Source of the DNA: Streptomyces sp. 35G-GA-8
Lineage (GTDB): Bacteria; Actinomycetota; Actinomycetes; Streptomycetales; Streptomycetaceae
Length of the DNA: 64,000 bases
Reading direction: 5' to 3'
NCBI RefSeq assembly: GCF_023534745.1
Contig: NZ_JAMHJQ010000003.1
Location: forward strand, 62,001-126,000
Below the pieces are notes generated by a model. The model worked only from the letters and a program-made list of their open reading frames with translations. It was not told the origin of the DNA and made no database searches. How positions within the stretch are numbered: the stretch's first letter is position 1; the number at the start of each line of letters is the position of its first letter. Both the position numbers and the translations under genes were made by a program. Below, piece by piece: positions 7,271 through 15,904 of this stretch.

Positions 7271-9384
7271 GGGCCGAACTCCGAGGCCAAGGTCAGGCGG
7301 CCCAGTTTCTGGTATTCGCGTTGGATCGCGTGGATCAGGATCGGCATCGTCACCGGGGTGCCCGAAGCCGCCGAGAGGTAGGCCGCCGTTACCGCTACCG
7401 AGCGGATGTTGCCGCCCGCCAGTTCGAAGGACTCGGCGCAGAAGGCGAGATCGAGGCCGGAGGCGCGCGGGAGTGCGGGGCCCAGACAGCGTTCCCAGAG
7501 GAGCAGGCGTTGGGGCGGGTCAGGAACGGGGAAGTCGATGACCAGATCGAGGCGGCGGGTGAAGGCGTCATCGAGGTTGGCGCGGAGGTTGGTGGCGAGG
7601 ATGGCGAGGCCGTCGAAGGACTCCATGCGTTGCAGCAGGTACGCGCTCTCCACGTTGGCGTAGCGGTCGTGGGCGTCCTTGACCTCCGAGCGTTTGCCGA
7701 AGATCGCGTCCGCCTCGTCGAAGAGCAGGACGCCGTTCACACCGGCCGCCTCGGAGAAGATGCGTTCGAGGTTCTTCTCGGTCTCGCCGACGTACTTGTC
7801 GATGACGGTCGCCAGATCGACCGTGTAGAGGTCGAGACCCAGATCCGCCGCGATCACCTCGGCCGACATCGTCTTCCCGGTGCCGGAGTCGCCCGCGAAG
7901 AGGGCCGACACGCCCCGACCGCGCCCGCCGCCCGGACGCATTCCCCACTCGCCGAGGACCTGGTCGCGAAAGCGGGCGCGGGCGGTGAGCTCGTGGAGCT
8001 GGGCGTGGGTGTCCGGGGGGAGGACCAGGTCGTTCCAGGTCACGGAAGGTTCGATACGGCGGGCCAGCCGGTCGAGGCCCGCGGCGTTCTGGGCGCGGGC
8101 GCCCCGGCGGATGTGGTCAGGTCCCAGGGCGCCACCGTCCAGGCGGGCCGTCTGGGCGGCGCTGCGGGCCGCGCCCTCGATCTGGTCAGGGGTGAGCAGG
8201 AACGGGGAGAGCAGAACGCCGACATCCAGATCGGCCGGGATCGGCTCGGCGTAGGCGTCGCGCCAGAGGGCCGCCCGTACCGCCGGTTCCACCCGAGGCG
8301 CGGACAGCAGCAGTGGCGGGCGCGTCGACCAGGCCGCGTCCCAAGGGGTGCGGCCCACCAGGACCGTCGGCAGCGGGGTGTCGGTGAGCAGCCGGAGAGT
8401 CCCCGGGTGGTCGCGCGACAGCACGTCCAGCGGCGCGCAGACCAGCCCGGCCCCCGTCAGCCGACCCTCCCGTACCAGTGCCCGCACCGCCTCGACGGGC
8501 GTCGGATCCTCGGCCAGCCGGGTCAGATCCAGACCCAGTACGCCACGCCCCGCGAGGCTCAGCGCCGTGGCGGCCAGCGCCGTACCCGCGCCGCCCTGTT
8601 CCTCGCGGAGATACGCCAGTTGGACACCGGAGCCGAGGGTACGGGCGAGCGGCCCCGGGTCTCCCACACCCGGTACGGCGTGCCAGGGCGCCAGCAGACC
8701 GATCAGCCGGGGATCGGGGCTGTCGTCGCCCAGGAGGTGCGCGGTGACGCGGTCGGGAACCCGTAACGCGCGCCCCAGGAACGGCCGTTCCGCCTCCTCC
8801 ACCAACAGCAGCCCGCCGGCGCGCAGCGGTGCCCGGGGGCCGAGCCTGGCGCGGGCGTCCGCGTCCGCCGGGGAGAGACCGCAGAGACCGAGGGCGAGTC
8901 CGAAGGTCGGGCGGCGGCGGGTGACATCGTCGTTGAGGTAGCCGTAGAACGCCTCGAACCGGTCGTCGAGATCCGGCAGGAGCGCGATGAGCAGAATCTC
9001 GACATCCAGCGGACTGAGGTCGAACTCCTCTGCCAGCGTGGTGAGTCGGGACGGCGGCCCAAGTGCGGGTGGAGCGCTGTCCTCGTCAGGTGCATCGGTC
9101 GCGCCGGATGTGCCGGTCGCGCCTGTCGTACCGGTCTCGTCCGGCGCGGGGAACGCGCGGCGCCCGTCCAGCAGCCGTGTGATCGTCTCCTCGGTCAGAT
9201 ACAGACCCCGGAACTCGTCGTCCGGATGCGGGTCCGTGAGCCGGCGCGCCTCGACCGCCCGGCGTACGCGCCGCTCGATACGTACGGCACAGCTCAGGAG
9301 ATGGCGGAGGTCCCGGCTCTCCTCGTCGGAATCGGGCCGTTGCCTGTCCGGCCGCTTGGCGTCGTGCCGTTCGGGCTCAGGCAT
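7249..9384 (-). CDS. eCIS AAA+ ATPase
   Basis: A 711-residue AAA+ ATPase of the kind encoded in every eCIS locus (Pvc15/Afp15-like), thought to act in particle assembly or cargo loading. The N-terminal ~400 residues are the variable eCIS extension. The C-terminal AAA module has Walker A FAGDSGTGKTM, Walker B VLLFDEADAIFGKR, sensor-1 LAILATNLRANLDDAFTRR and the arginine-finger region. The ATG at 9384 (MPEPERHDAKRP) overlaps the upstream DUF4255 stop by 8 nt, so translation is coupled. A much earlier in-frame start lies inside the DUF4255 gene and was rejected. The tail overlaps the aberrant DinB ORF by 22 bp. Confidence 0.9.
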   Translation of the reverse strand: MPEPERHDAKRPDRQRPDSDEESRDLRHLLSCAVRIERRVRRAVEARRLTDPHPDDEFRGLYLTEETITRLLDGRRAFPAPDETGTTGATGTSGATDAPDEDSAPPALGPPSRLTTLAEEFDLSPLDVEILLIALLPDLDDRFEAFYGYLNDDVTRRRPTFGLALGLCGLSPADADARARLGPRAPLRAGGLLLVEEAERPFLGRALRVPDRVTAHLLGDDSPDPRLIGLLAPWHAVPGVGDPGPLARTLGSGVQLAYLREEQGGAGTALAATALSLAGRGVLGLDLTRLAEDPTPVEAVRALVREGRLTGAGLVCAPLDVLSRDHPGTLRLLTDTPLPTVLVGRTPWDAAWSTRPPLLLSAPRVEPAVRAALWRDAYAEPIPADLDVGVLLSPFLLTPDQIEGAARSAAQTARLDGGALGPDHIRRGARAQNAAGLDRLARRIEPSVTWNDLVLPPDTHAQLHELTARARFRDQVLGEWGMRPGGGRGRGVSALFAGDSGTGKTMSAEVIAADLGLDLYTVDLATVIDKYVGETEKNLERIFSEAAGVNGVLLFDEADAIFGKRSEVKDAHDRYANVESAYLLQRMESFDGLAILATNLRANLDDAFTRRLDLVIDFPVPDPPQRLLLWERCLGPALPRASGLDLAFCAESFELAGGNIRSVAVTAAYLSAASGTPVTMPILIHAIQREYQKLGRLTLASEFGPYVGLLT

Positions 9385-10189
9385 CGCCCCGGTTCTCCGT
9401 AATCCGCAGCGACAGCCCGGGGCGCCGGCGGGCCGTCTCGCGCTCGTCGGCGCCGCCGGGCCGCCCGTCCTCGCCGACGCCCTCGTCCGTCGGCTCCCCG
9501 CCACGGTCGACAGCGGCCCCGTGGGCCTCGTGGGCCCCGTACAACGGAAGCACCCCACGGCCCGGCATCGGTCCGGCGGGCCGTCGTGCGCGCTCCTCCC
9601 GCGCACGGTCACCCGCGCGGTCACCGAAGTGGACGCGCATCCCCTCGTCACCCACCGGCGGACCCGCGGCGTAGGTCGGCGACGCCGTGACCGGCACACT
9701 GATCACCAGGTCGAGCGACGGCTTCAGTTCACCGCCGAGCGCGCTCCACACGTCCGCGAAGGAACGGTCCTCAGGCGGTGGCAGCGCGATGGTCATCGGT
9801 ACGGCCACCCCGATGTCCTGGAGCGTTCCCGTCAGCCGCTCGGAGGGCAGCGCCTCGTACCGCAGCAGACAGGCCAACAGCGAGGACAGCAGCCGGTGTT
9901 CGTCCTCCGGCCGCTTCGTCCAGGCGGTGATCAGATACGAGAGCTTGAAGAACCGCGGCGGCCGGCGGCGGGCGACGACCGTGCCGCGCTCGTCGTACTC
10001 GTTGTGCAGCCCGCGTTCGCGCCGCCGCATGTCCTCGCGGATGTCGTAGAGATACAGATTCACCGTGGGCGCGTTGACTTTGGCAGCCCACTCGCGGGTC
10101 GGCGCGTCGAACACCACCGCGATCTGGGCGCCTTCGAGGACCTCGGCCCTGAGCAGCGCGCGCAGGGCGTCGTCCACCTCGTGGATCAC
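9377..10189 (-). CDS. DUF4255 (Pvc16/Afp16-type) tail cap/terminator protein
   Basis: A 270-residue protein with a clear DUF4255 N-terminal domain: MIHEVDDALRALLRAEVL, then NLYLYDIREDMRRRE, FFKLSYLITAW and LLSSLLACLLRYEALP. In eCIS and related phage tails this family caps the end of the sheath-tube. The last ~80 residues are low-complexity, Arg/Gly/Pro-rich and probably disordered. The GTG start at 10189 overlaps the TGA of the 45-codon micro-ORF upstream (GTGA). The stop overlaps the ATPase start. It is cytoplasmic and probably cotranscribed with the vWA and ATPase genes. Confidence 0.88.
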   Translation of the reverse strand: MIHEVDDALRALLRAEVLEGAQIAVVFDAPTREWAAKVNAPTVNLYLYDIREDMRRRERGLHNEYDERGTVVARRRPPRFFKLSYLITAWTKRPEDEHRLLSSLLACLLRYEALPSERLTGTLQDIGVAVPMTIALPPPEDRSFADVWSALGGELKPSLDLVISVPVTASPTYAAGPPVGDEGMRVHFGDRAGDRAREERARRPAGPMPGRGVLPLYGAHEAHGAAVDRGGEPTDEGVGEDGRPGGADERETARRRPGLSLRITENRGDA

Positions 10190-10323
10190 GACTCCGCTCC
10201 TGTCATCCCCGCTCCTGTCGTCCCCGCCCCTGTCATCCCCGGCTCTCTCGTCGTCGCTCCCACCGGCCTCTCGCTCATCCGCGTCTCGCTCATCCGCGTC
10301 TCGCTCATCCGCGTTCCGCTCAT
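10186..10323 (-). CDS. 45-aa pentapeptide-repeat micro-ORF coupled to both neighbours
   Basis: A frame too short for ordinary gene calling. Its ATG overlaps the vWA stop (ATGA, 10320-10323) and its TGA overlaps the DUF4255 GTG (GTGA, 10186-10189). The product starts MSGTR-MSETR-MSETR-MSERP and ends in GMTGAG-type pentads, which reflects 15-bp tandem repeats in the DNA. No SD, signal peptide or known domain is visible. The double overlap is what a real cistron in this operon would have. Alternatively, repeat expansion may have filled a spacer and been kept open to maintain translational coupling. No homologue is recognised. Confidence 0.45.
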   Translation of the reverse strand: MSGTRMSETRMSETRMSERPVGATTREPGMTGAGTTGAGMTGAES

Positions 10324-10325
10324 CC
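10190..10325. repeat. Two adjoining 15-bp tandem arrays
   Basis: Units of the form ctc(c)tgtc(a/g)tccccg repeat three times (about 10196-10246). Units tctcgctcatccgcg, with a ttccg variant, repeat about four times (about 10270-10325). The 15-bp period keeps every reading frame constant, and the arrays fill the gap between the vWA and DUF4255 genes. Confidence 0.75.
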
Positions 10326-12434
10326 GCGCCCCGCGAAGTCCGGTGGCTGGAGCTTGCGTTGAACCACCAGGACGGGCTTCGTGAGCCGGTCGAGTCCGGT
10401 GACGTCCGCGCGGAGATCGCGTGGCCCGAGCTGGTCCCTGCGCAGTACCAGCACCTGCGCCTCGAACGTGCCGTCGCGGCCCGCCGTCACCGGCGGACCG
10501 CTGGCGGTGATGCCCGCGCTCCAGCTCAGCCGTACGTTCGAGCCCGGCGGGAAGTCCGTCCCACGTGCCAGCACCACCTGTCCCGGTGTGGCGACCTGAG
10601 GTGTGACGACCAGCTTCGGCTGGAGGACACGGAGCGGGCCCCGGTCGGTGTTGTTGGCCGGTCTGCGGTCGGGCAGCGTGGCGACGGCGGTCGCGTGGAC
10701 GTCTCCGCTGATCGCCGTCCCGTACGTCGCCGTCTGGGTGACCTCGACCCGCCCTCCCGCCGGGATCGTGCACGGCGCGGTCGGGGTGCAGCGCGACAGC
10801 CCGGCCAGCGTACGTTTGCCCGCGTCCGGCGTCCTCGGCCAGGCGGAGGTGACGATGACACCGGTCGCCGCGTCCGGACCGGCGTTGGTGAGGAGGAAGC
10901 GGGCACGTGCGGGGCGGCCGGTGTATGTGCGCGACGGGGTGAGCTGTACGTCCACGGTGACATCGGCGGTCGGAGGCACCGGGGGAGCGGGCGGCGCGGG
11001 GGGAGCGGGAGGAACCGGCGGAACGGGCGGGACAGGTGGCAGCTCAAGGACCTCCACCGTGGCCGTGTCGGTGCCGGTGTTGCCGTTCGAGTCGGTGGCG
11101 GAGCAGGTGACCAGGGTGCGGCCGACCGGGAAGAGCGAGCCCGACGCGGGGGTGCAACGTACCGGCAGCCGCCCGTCGTTGGCGTCCACGGCGGTCACCG
11201 TCAGCTCGACGCGCGCGCCGTCCGGGTCCCTGGTCGTCACCGTACGGTCGTCCACGACGACCACCGGCGCGTCGACATCGTTGACATCGATGTTGATCGC
11301 CTGCGTCAGCGCGGGGTCGGCCGCCGCGTTCGGCCCGACGGCATCCGTACCGGGCGGGCTCGTGCCCAGCAGGAACTGGACCGTGCAGGTCAGCCTGCGC
11401 CCCTGCGGAGCATCCTCGGCGACCGTGATCGTCTCGTCGAAGGCCGCCGGGTCACCACTGGTGACGGTACGGGTGGGCGGGGCGAGCGTCACCGTCAGGG
11501 CGGGGTCGCAGTTGTCCAGCCGGTGGCCGACCTGGGTGGGCAGGTTGGCGAGACCTTCGGCGATCGAGTTCACCACCGCGTCCGCGTCGACGCCGGGGAT
11601 CAGCCGGCCCCTGGTGGCCTCGATGACCTTGTCGGCCTGGCCCGGCTCGTGCAGTGGGTCCTCGATCTGTCCGGGGACACCGGCGTCCCCGTTCCCGTTG
11701 AGTCCGTCGCCGACGGCGGTGGCGACGTCCACGCCCAGTACCCGGATTCCCCGGTCCTGGAGCGCGTAGATGGTGTCGGTCAGGGAGTGGCCCATGCTGG
11801 GGTCGTGGCTGGAGGCGTCGCCGACCAGGACGACCACGGGGCTCGCGTCCGTACGGAACTCGGTCTGGCCACCGCTGCCGTCGGCGATCTGCCACAACGC
11901 GTTGATCCAGTCCTCGGAGGGGCCCATGCTGCCCTGGCCGCGTTCGACAGTGAGGGCGTTCACCCCCTCCTGCACCTTGCCGAGGTCGTCCGTGAACGAC
12001 TGGAGCACGGTGTAGGTCCGGTCGCCGTCGACCTGCTGGTCGCCGTACGTGGCCACGGCGAAGCGCGAGTCGGGCTGCTCCTCGATCACTCTCTCGGTGA
12101 TCACGGGAAGGTTCCGCTGGATCTGCTCGATGGACGGTTCCATGCTCAGGGTGCCGTCCACGAGCAGCACGATGTCGGGCTTCGGCGGGATGGCCGGTGT
12201 ACGGACCAGCTTGTCCACGGCGATGGACTCGCCCGGGTCCAGCCGCTCCGTCACGACGGCCGGTGTGACCGGCGGCTCGGGTACGGGGACGGCCGCGCGA
12301 GGTTCGGCGGCGGAGCTGGGCAGGCCGGTCACGATCAGCAGCAGGAGGGCGAAGGACAGTACGACGCGCAGGACAATGCCGTTGGGCTGAGGTCGTTTCC
12401 GTGCCGACCGCCGGAACCGTTGATACCGCCGCAC
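10320..12434 (-). CDS. Secreted von Willebrand factor A domain protein of the eCIS locus
   Basis: A 704-residue exported protein. The start is GTG at 12434, with GGGGGAGG 6 nt upstream. This gives a classical signal peptide: MRRYQRFRRSARKR, hydrophobic ALLLLIVTGL and cleavage near SSAA. Residues ~75-270 form a vWA domain (DIVLLVDGTLSMEPSI, MIDAS type DxTxS; later VVVLVGDASS and IRVLGVDVATAV). Next come HYR/Ig-like beta domains (VTAVDANDGRLPVRCTPASG, VTCSATDSNG), a Pro-rich hinge (PPVPPVPPAPPAPPAPP), a DUF11-like domain (TNAGPDAATGV) and a final beta domain. It heads the vWA, micro-ORF, DUF4255, ATPase transcription unit. Cell-surface attachment or particle interaction is likely, but its role in eCIS is not established. 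Confidence 0.8.
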   Translation of the reverse strand: MRRYQRFRRSARKRPQPNGIVLRVVLSFALLLLIVTGLPSSAAEPRAAVPVPEPPVTPAVVTERLDPGESIAVDKLVRTPAIPPKPDIVLLVDGTLSMEPSIEQIQRNLPVITERVIEEQPDSRFAVATYGDQQVDGDRTYTVLQSFTDDLGKVQEGVNALTVERGQGSMGPSEDWINALWQIADGSGGQTEFRTDASPVVVLVGDASSHDPSMGHSLTDTIYALQDRGIRVLGVDVATAVGDGLNGNGDAGVPGQIEDPLHEPGQADKVIEATRGRLIPGVDADAVVNSIAEGLANLPTQVGHRLDNCDPALTVTLAPPTRTVTSGDPAAFDETITVAEDAPQGRRLTCTVQFLLGTSPPGTDAVGPNAAADPALTQAINIDVNDVDAPVVVVDDRTVTTRDPDGARVELTVTAVDANDGRLPVRCTPASGSLFPVGRTLVTCSATDSNGNTGTDTATVEVLELPPVPPVPPVPPAPPAPPAPPVPPTADVTVDVQLTPSRTYTGRPARARFLLTNAGPDAATGVIVTSAWPRTPDAGKRTLAGLSRCTPTAPCTIPAGGRVEVTQTATYGTAISGDVHATAVATLPDRRPANNTDRGPLRVLQPKLVVTPQVATPGQVVLARGTDFPPGSNVRLSWSAGITASGPPVTAGRDGTFEAQVLVLRRDQLGPRDLRADVTGLDRLTKPVLVVQRKLQPPDFAGRG

Positions 12435-12530
12435 GGAAACCCTCCCCCAGATCGGCGCACGGGCACCCACCATCCCGTGCTCGCGCCCCGCGGGCAGCGG
12501 GGCGCGAGTCATATCCGCGGGTACCGAGTT

Positions 12531-12546
12531 CTGCCCTTTGGGGCAG
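12531..12546. promoter_or_regulatory. Shared eCIS palindrome, copy 2 (vWA operon)
   Basis: On the coding (minus) strand this reads CTGCCCCAAAGGGCAG, 96 bp upstream of the vWA GTG. It matches copies 1 and 3 in 14 and 15 of 16 positions and has the same orientation relative to its gene. Confidence 0.55.
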
Positions 12547-12667
12547 CCGTGCGGCGAGTGGCTGTGATGAAAGATCAAAACCCGGCGCGGTTCGAACTTA
12601 TAGATCTTTTCGGCCCGTGGATCAGTTCGGTCTTGAGTTCGGGCCGTGGATCTTTTCGAACTGTGGC

Positions 12668-13297
12668 TCAGATCAGACCCTGGCGCAGCGCGTACGCCAC
12701 CGCGTGGGAGCGATTACGCAATTGAAGCCGGGTCATGACCGCGTGCAGGACGTTCTTTATCGTGCGTTCGGAGTACGCGAGCTTGGTCGCGATATCGGCG
12801 GTGTCGTATCCCTCCGCGACCAGCCGGAGTACATCGATCTCCCGGGAGGAGAGCCCGGTGAAGTGCAGGCCACGTGGTCCGAGCACCTGGCCCTGCAACT
12901 TTCCCACCTGCTCCAGAAGGCGTCCCAGGAGATCGGCGGGCACATGGCCCTCGCCGTTCGCCACGGCGACAATGACCCGAACGAGATGATCAGGTGTCGC
13001 CTCCGAACGCCGGACCACCCCGGCGACACCGCACTCCGCCGCGCTGACCAGCTTCTGCTCGTCGATCTCGGTGGCCACCAGTACTCCGCGTGCCGTACCG
13101 CTGCGCTGGATATTGCGCAGCATCCGTAATGCCTCCTCATCTATGACATCCACGACCACCACGACTACCTGCGGGGTGAGTTCACCGTCCTCCCATCCGG
13201 TGAGCGTCACCTCCGGCCTGGTCCGCAGCTGGCTGGCCACCCCCGCTTGGGAGATCGGATCCTGTGCGCGTAAACCGACGATCGTACGGTCTGTCAT
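12668..13297 (-). CDS. LuxR/NarL-type transcriptional regulator of the eCIS locus
   Basis: A 209-residue DNA-binding regulator. Residues 1-~125 resemble a receiver fold (VVVVVVDVIDEEALRML, GVLVATEIDEQKLV), but I could not confirm the full acidic phosphorylation pocket, so it may be an atypical, unphosphorylated receiver. Residues ~143-209 are a clear LuxR helix-turn-helix: LSSREIDVLRLVAEGYDTAD then SERTIKNVLHAVMTRLQLRN. The ATG at 13297 is preceded by GGAGGGGG. An ORF extension upstream to 13444 was rejected for lacking a ribosome site. It sits between the vWA operon and the membrane-protein gene. It is the obvious candidate to bind the CTGCCCSAAARGGCAG sites, which is an inference. Confidence 0.85.
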   Translation of the reverse strand: MTDRTIVGLRAQDPISQAGVASQLRTRPEVTLTGWEDGELTPQVVVVVVDVIDEEALRMLRNIQRSGTARGVLVATEIDEQKLVSAAECGVAGVVRRSEATPDHLVRVIVAVANGEGHVPADLLGRLLEQVGKLQGQVLGPRGLHFTGLSSREIDVLRLVAEGYDTADIATKLAYSERTIKNVLHAVMTRLQLRNRSHAVAYALRQGLI

Positions 13298-13449
13298 GAA
13301 TTTCCCCCTCCGCAAATGCGAACCGATGGCGTCATCATGGGCCGTATGGGACCTGGCAAACTGAGCGGTGGTTGCCTTACGCATCGGCAGATACTCCATT
13401 CCCACCGAGTGCGGACGCGAAATCCGCAGCCGCCCGATGGGCACTACAT

Positions 13450-13465
13450 CTGCCCGAAAGTGTTC
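13450..13465. promoter_or_regulatory. Half-site of the shared eCIS motif (membrane-protein gene)
   Basis: CTGCCCGAAAGTGTTC repeats the first ten bases of the eCIS palindrome but lacks the GGCAG arm. It lies 47 bp upstream of the ATG at 13513, on that gene's coding strand. Confidence 0.3.
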
Positions 13466-13512
13466 CTGTCCGACCGGTGTTCCCGGTAATGCGCGGTCCT
13501 ACGGTGCGACGT

Positions 13513-14886
13513 ATGAGTCTTACGGCCAGCCTCGACGCATCGTCCGTCACCGCCGAGCCGGGCGCACGGACTGACGTACCCCTACAGATCCTCAACTCCG
13601 GCAGTACGGTCGAGGAATACCGCTTCGAGGTGGTCGGAGCCTGCGCCGCGTGGGCGACCGTGGAACCGCGGACACTCTCCCTCTATCCGGGCGCCTCCGA
13701 CACCGTCGTGCTACGGCTCACACCACCGCGCGACCCCTCGGTTCCCGCGGGCGAGACACCGTTCGGTGTGCGTGTGGTGCCGACGAGCGAGTCGAGCGAG
13801 ACCGTGGTGCCCGAGGGGCGGGTGACCGTGGCACCGTTCACCGAGGTGACCTCGGAACTGGTGCCGCGCGGCTCCAGCGGCGCGCGCCGCGGCAGCCATC
13901 AACTCGCCGTGGACAACCGGGGAAACGCGCCGGTGACCGTACGCCTCAGCGGCCGTACCGGTACCGAGCGCGCCCGCGTCCGCTTCGCCTCCGCCGAGCT
14001 GCTGATACCGCCCGGACACGCGGACTTCGCGAAGTTGTGGGTACGGCCGGCCAAGCGGCTGTGGCGCGGTACGCCGGTGACCCACACGTTCCAGGTCCTC
14101 GCCGCGCCCGTGGCGGCGGAGGAGGGCCAGGAGCCGTACGAACCGGTGGTGCTCGACGGATCGTACGAGCAGCAGGCGATCCTGCCCGGCTGGCTGCCCC
14201 GCGCGCTCATCCTCGCGGCGGTCGTGGCGATCGCGCTGGTCGGGCTCTGGTACGCGCTGCTGCGCCCCGCGGTGAAGTCGGCGGCCCGTGAGGCGATCAC
14301 CCCGGAGGCGGTGGCGTCCGCCGCGGAGAAGGCGGCGTCCCCGGGGGGCGGGACGGCTGACGGCGGAGCCACGGCCGGAACCGGGGGCGGGGGTGGGAAC
14401 GCCGGCGCCACACCCGGTGCCGAGGGAGGCGCGACCAGCGGAGCGGGGCAGAACGGGACGGGCTCCGGGGCGAGTTCGGGATCCGGAACGGGCACGGGCG
14501 CGGGCAGCGCGCAGGGGGCGGGCGCGCCGACCAGCGCGCGCGTCGAGGTCAGGGACGCGGTGGGCGGCGGCTCGACCAGCGCATCCGCGTACCGGGTGCC
14601 GGCCGGCAGCACCTTCGAACTCACCGACATCGTGGTCCAGAACCCCCAGGGCGACGCCGGGACACTCGTCGTGTCCAGCCAGAACAATCCCCTTTGGCGA
14701 CTGGCCCTGGAGAACTTCCGTGACACCGACTATCACTTCGTCACCCCCATTCTGGTACCGGCGGGCGGCGAGATCACGATGACCGTCGACTGCCGGCAGG
14801 TGGGCAGGCCGGTACAGGCGCCGAGGCCGTCGCGCTGCGCGGAGTCGCTGTTTCTGGGAGGGACGCTGCGGTCGGGCTCGGAGTGA
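13513..14886 (+). CDS. One-TM membrane protein of the eCIS locus ('hydrolytic protein' type)
   Basis: A 457-residue bitopic membrane protein. The cytoplasmic N-terminal part (residues 1-~225) has two Ig-like/COG1470 domains (SLDASSVTAEPGARTDVPLQ; LVPRGSSGARRGSHQLAVDN). One transmembrane helix follows at ~238-260 (ALILAAVVAIALVGLWYALL), then a Gly/Ser/Ala/Thr-rich linker (~285-345) and a C-terminal extracytoplasmic beta domain ending LFLGGTLRSGSE. The ATG at 13513 is chosen because the N-terminal domain begins there, though no strong SD is visible. One-TM proteins of this layout occur in other Streptomyces eCIS loci, where a membrane partner (CisA) links the cytosolic particle to the membrane. 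Equating this protein with that role is inference from architecture and position. Confidence 0.7.
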   Translation: MSLTASLDASSVTAEPGARTDVPLQILNSGSTVEEYRFEVVGACAAWATVEPRTLSLYPGASDTVVLRLTPPRDPSVPAGETPFGVRVVPTSESSETVVPEGRVTVAPFTEVTSELVPRGSSGARRGSHQLAVDNRGNAPVTVRLSGRTGTERARVRFASAELLIPPGHADFAKLWVRPAKRLWRGTPVTHTFQVLAAPVAAEEGQEPYEPVVLDGSYEQQAILPGWLPRALILAAVVAIALVGLWYALLRPAVKSAAREAITPEAVASAAEKAASPGGGTADGGATAGTGGGGGNAGATPGAEGGATSGAGQNGTGSGASSGSGTGTGAGSAQGAGAPTSARVEVRDAVGGGSTSASAYRVPAGSTFELTDIVVQNPQGDAGTLVVSSQNNPLWRLALENFRDTDYHFVTPILVPAGGEITMTVDCRQVGRPVQAPRPSRCAESLFLGGTLRSGSE

Positions 14887-14943
14887 GAAAGAGCGGCGAG
14901 GGAGTGGGGGAGTAATTGGTGAGGGAGGGATTCTCCGGCTTGG

Positions 14944-15792
14944 TCAGGTGGGCGGAGCCTCTTCCTCTTCCTCGGAACCCTCGTCGGCCCGCTGAACGAA
15001 GGATCCCTGTACGTTCGCGGGCTCTTCGTCCTCGTCCTCTGTTGCCTGGCGTTGCACGGGGGCTGCGGTATCCGTCGTAACGGGTGCGGACTCGGGCGAC
15101 GGGGTTGGCGTCGGTGTCGGGCTCGGCTCGGAGAGCACGCGATCGGCGTTCGCGACGGCCTCCTGCTCGAAGCGGTCGGACGGATCGCTCACACGGATCC
15201 CGCCGGGCGCCTCGGATCCCTCCACCGGACCGTTGCGCTGCTGAACCACATGCGTCAGCTCGTGCGCCAGTGTGGTCCGGCCGTCGGGTGAGGACGGGTC
15301 GTAACTCTCGCGCTGGAAGACGACATGGTTGCCGACGGTGTACGCGCGGGCGCCGACCCCCTTCGCGGACTCATGAGCCGCGGCGTCGGTGTGCACGCGT
15401 ACGTCGGAGAAGTCGGCGCCCATGCGACTCTCCATGTCGGTACGGGTGTCGGTGTCCAGAGGCGAACCGCCACCGGAGGAGATCACATCGTGCACGGGAG
15501 AGCGGTCCTGGTGGGCGTCGGGTGTGGGCTCCTCCTCGGGCGCCGCGTCCCTGCTGAGCATCGTCCCGACGGCGCTGTTTCCCACGGAGCGCTGAAGGCT
15601 GCTCAGGCCGGCCGCCCCGACCACATCGGGCCGCCCGGCGGCGGCTGCCTTGAAGAGGTACGAGGTATGCGCGGACTCCCGCGCGTCAGTGGCCGAGCCC
15701 TGTGCGGTGGACCGGAAGGTCTCGTCGTGCTCGTGCCCGTGCCCGTGCCCGTGTTCATGCTCCGACTCGTGCCCCTGGTCGTGTGCGCGCAT
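14944..15792 (-). CDS. DUF4157 (eCIS core) putative zinc-metalloprotease domain protein
   Basis: A 282-residue protein with the DUF4157 domain that marks eCIS loci. Order: a His/Glu-rich N-terminus (HEHGHGHGHEHDE), the motif GLSSLQRSVGNSAVGTMLSR shared with the cargo at 1717, the DUF4157 core (LDTDTRTDMESRMGADFSDV to GNHVVFQ) and the HExxH-like AHELTHVVQQR. The C-terminus is Thr/Pro- and Glu-rich and disordered. No signal peptide or membrane helix. The ATG at 15792 follows GGGGAGAC. The family is often fused to eCIS toxins; here it stands alone and may be cargo or a cargo-processing protease. Its own copy of the CTGCCC palindrome lies 112 bp upstream. Confidence 0.88.
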   Translation of the reverse strand: MRAHDQGHESEHEHGHGHGHEHDETFRSTAQGSATDARESAHTSYLFKAAAAGRPDVVGAAGLSSLQRSVGNSAVGTMLSRDAAPEEEPTPDAHQDRSPVHDVISSGGGSPLDTDTRTDMESRMGADFSDVRVHTDAAAHESAKGVGARAYTVGNHVVFQRESYDPSSPDGRTTLAHELTHVVQQRNGPVEGSEAPGGIRVSDPSDRFEQEAVANADRVLSEPSPTPTPTPSPESAPVTTDTAAPVQRQATEDEDEEPANVQGSFVQRADEGSEEEEEAPPT

Positions 15793-15904
15793 CTCTGTCT
15801 CCCCTGACTGTGCCGCTCACCCTGCCTGGACCTCCACTGCCCACTCTCGGGCCGAGCACCGAGGACGGTCCAGCCCGGACTTCATGGGCGGGGGGCATGG
15901 CGTT

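Noticed and set aside
7321-8766. 481-codon plus-strand ORF opposite the AAA+ ATPase
   Set aside because: Antisense shadow; Walker motifs are on the minus strand.
10065-12725. 886-codon plus-strand ORF across the DUF4255 and vWA genes
   Set aside because: Antisense shadow of two genes; composition lacks any domain, while the opposite strand has signal peptide and vWA domain.
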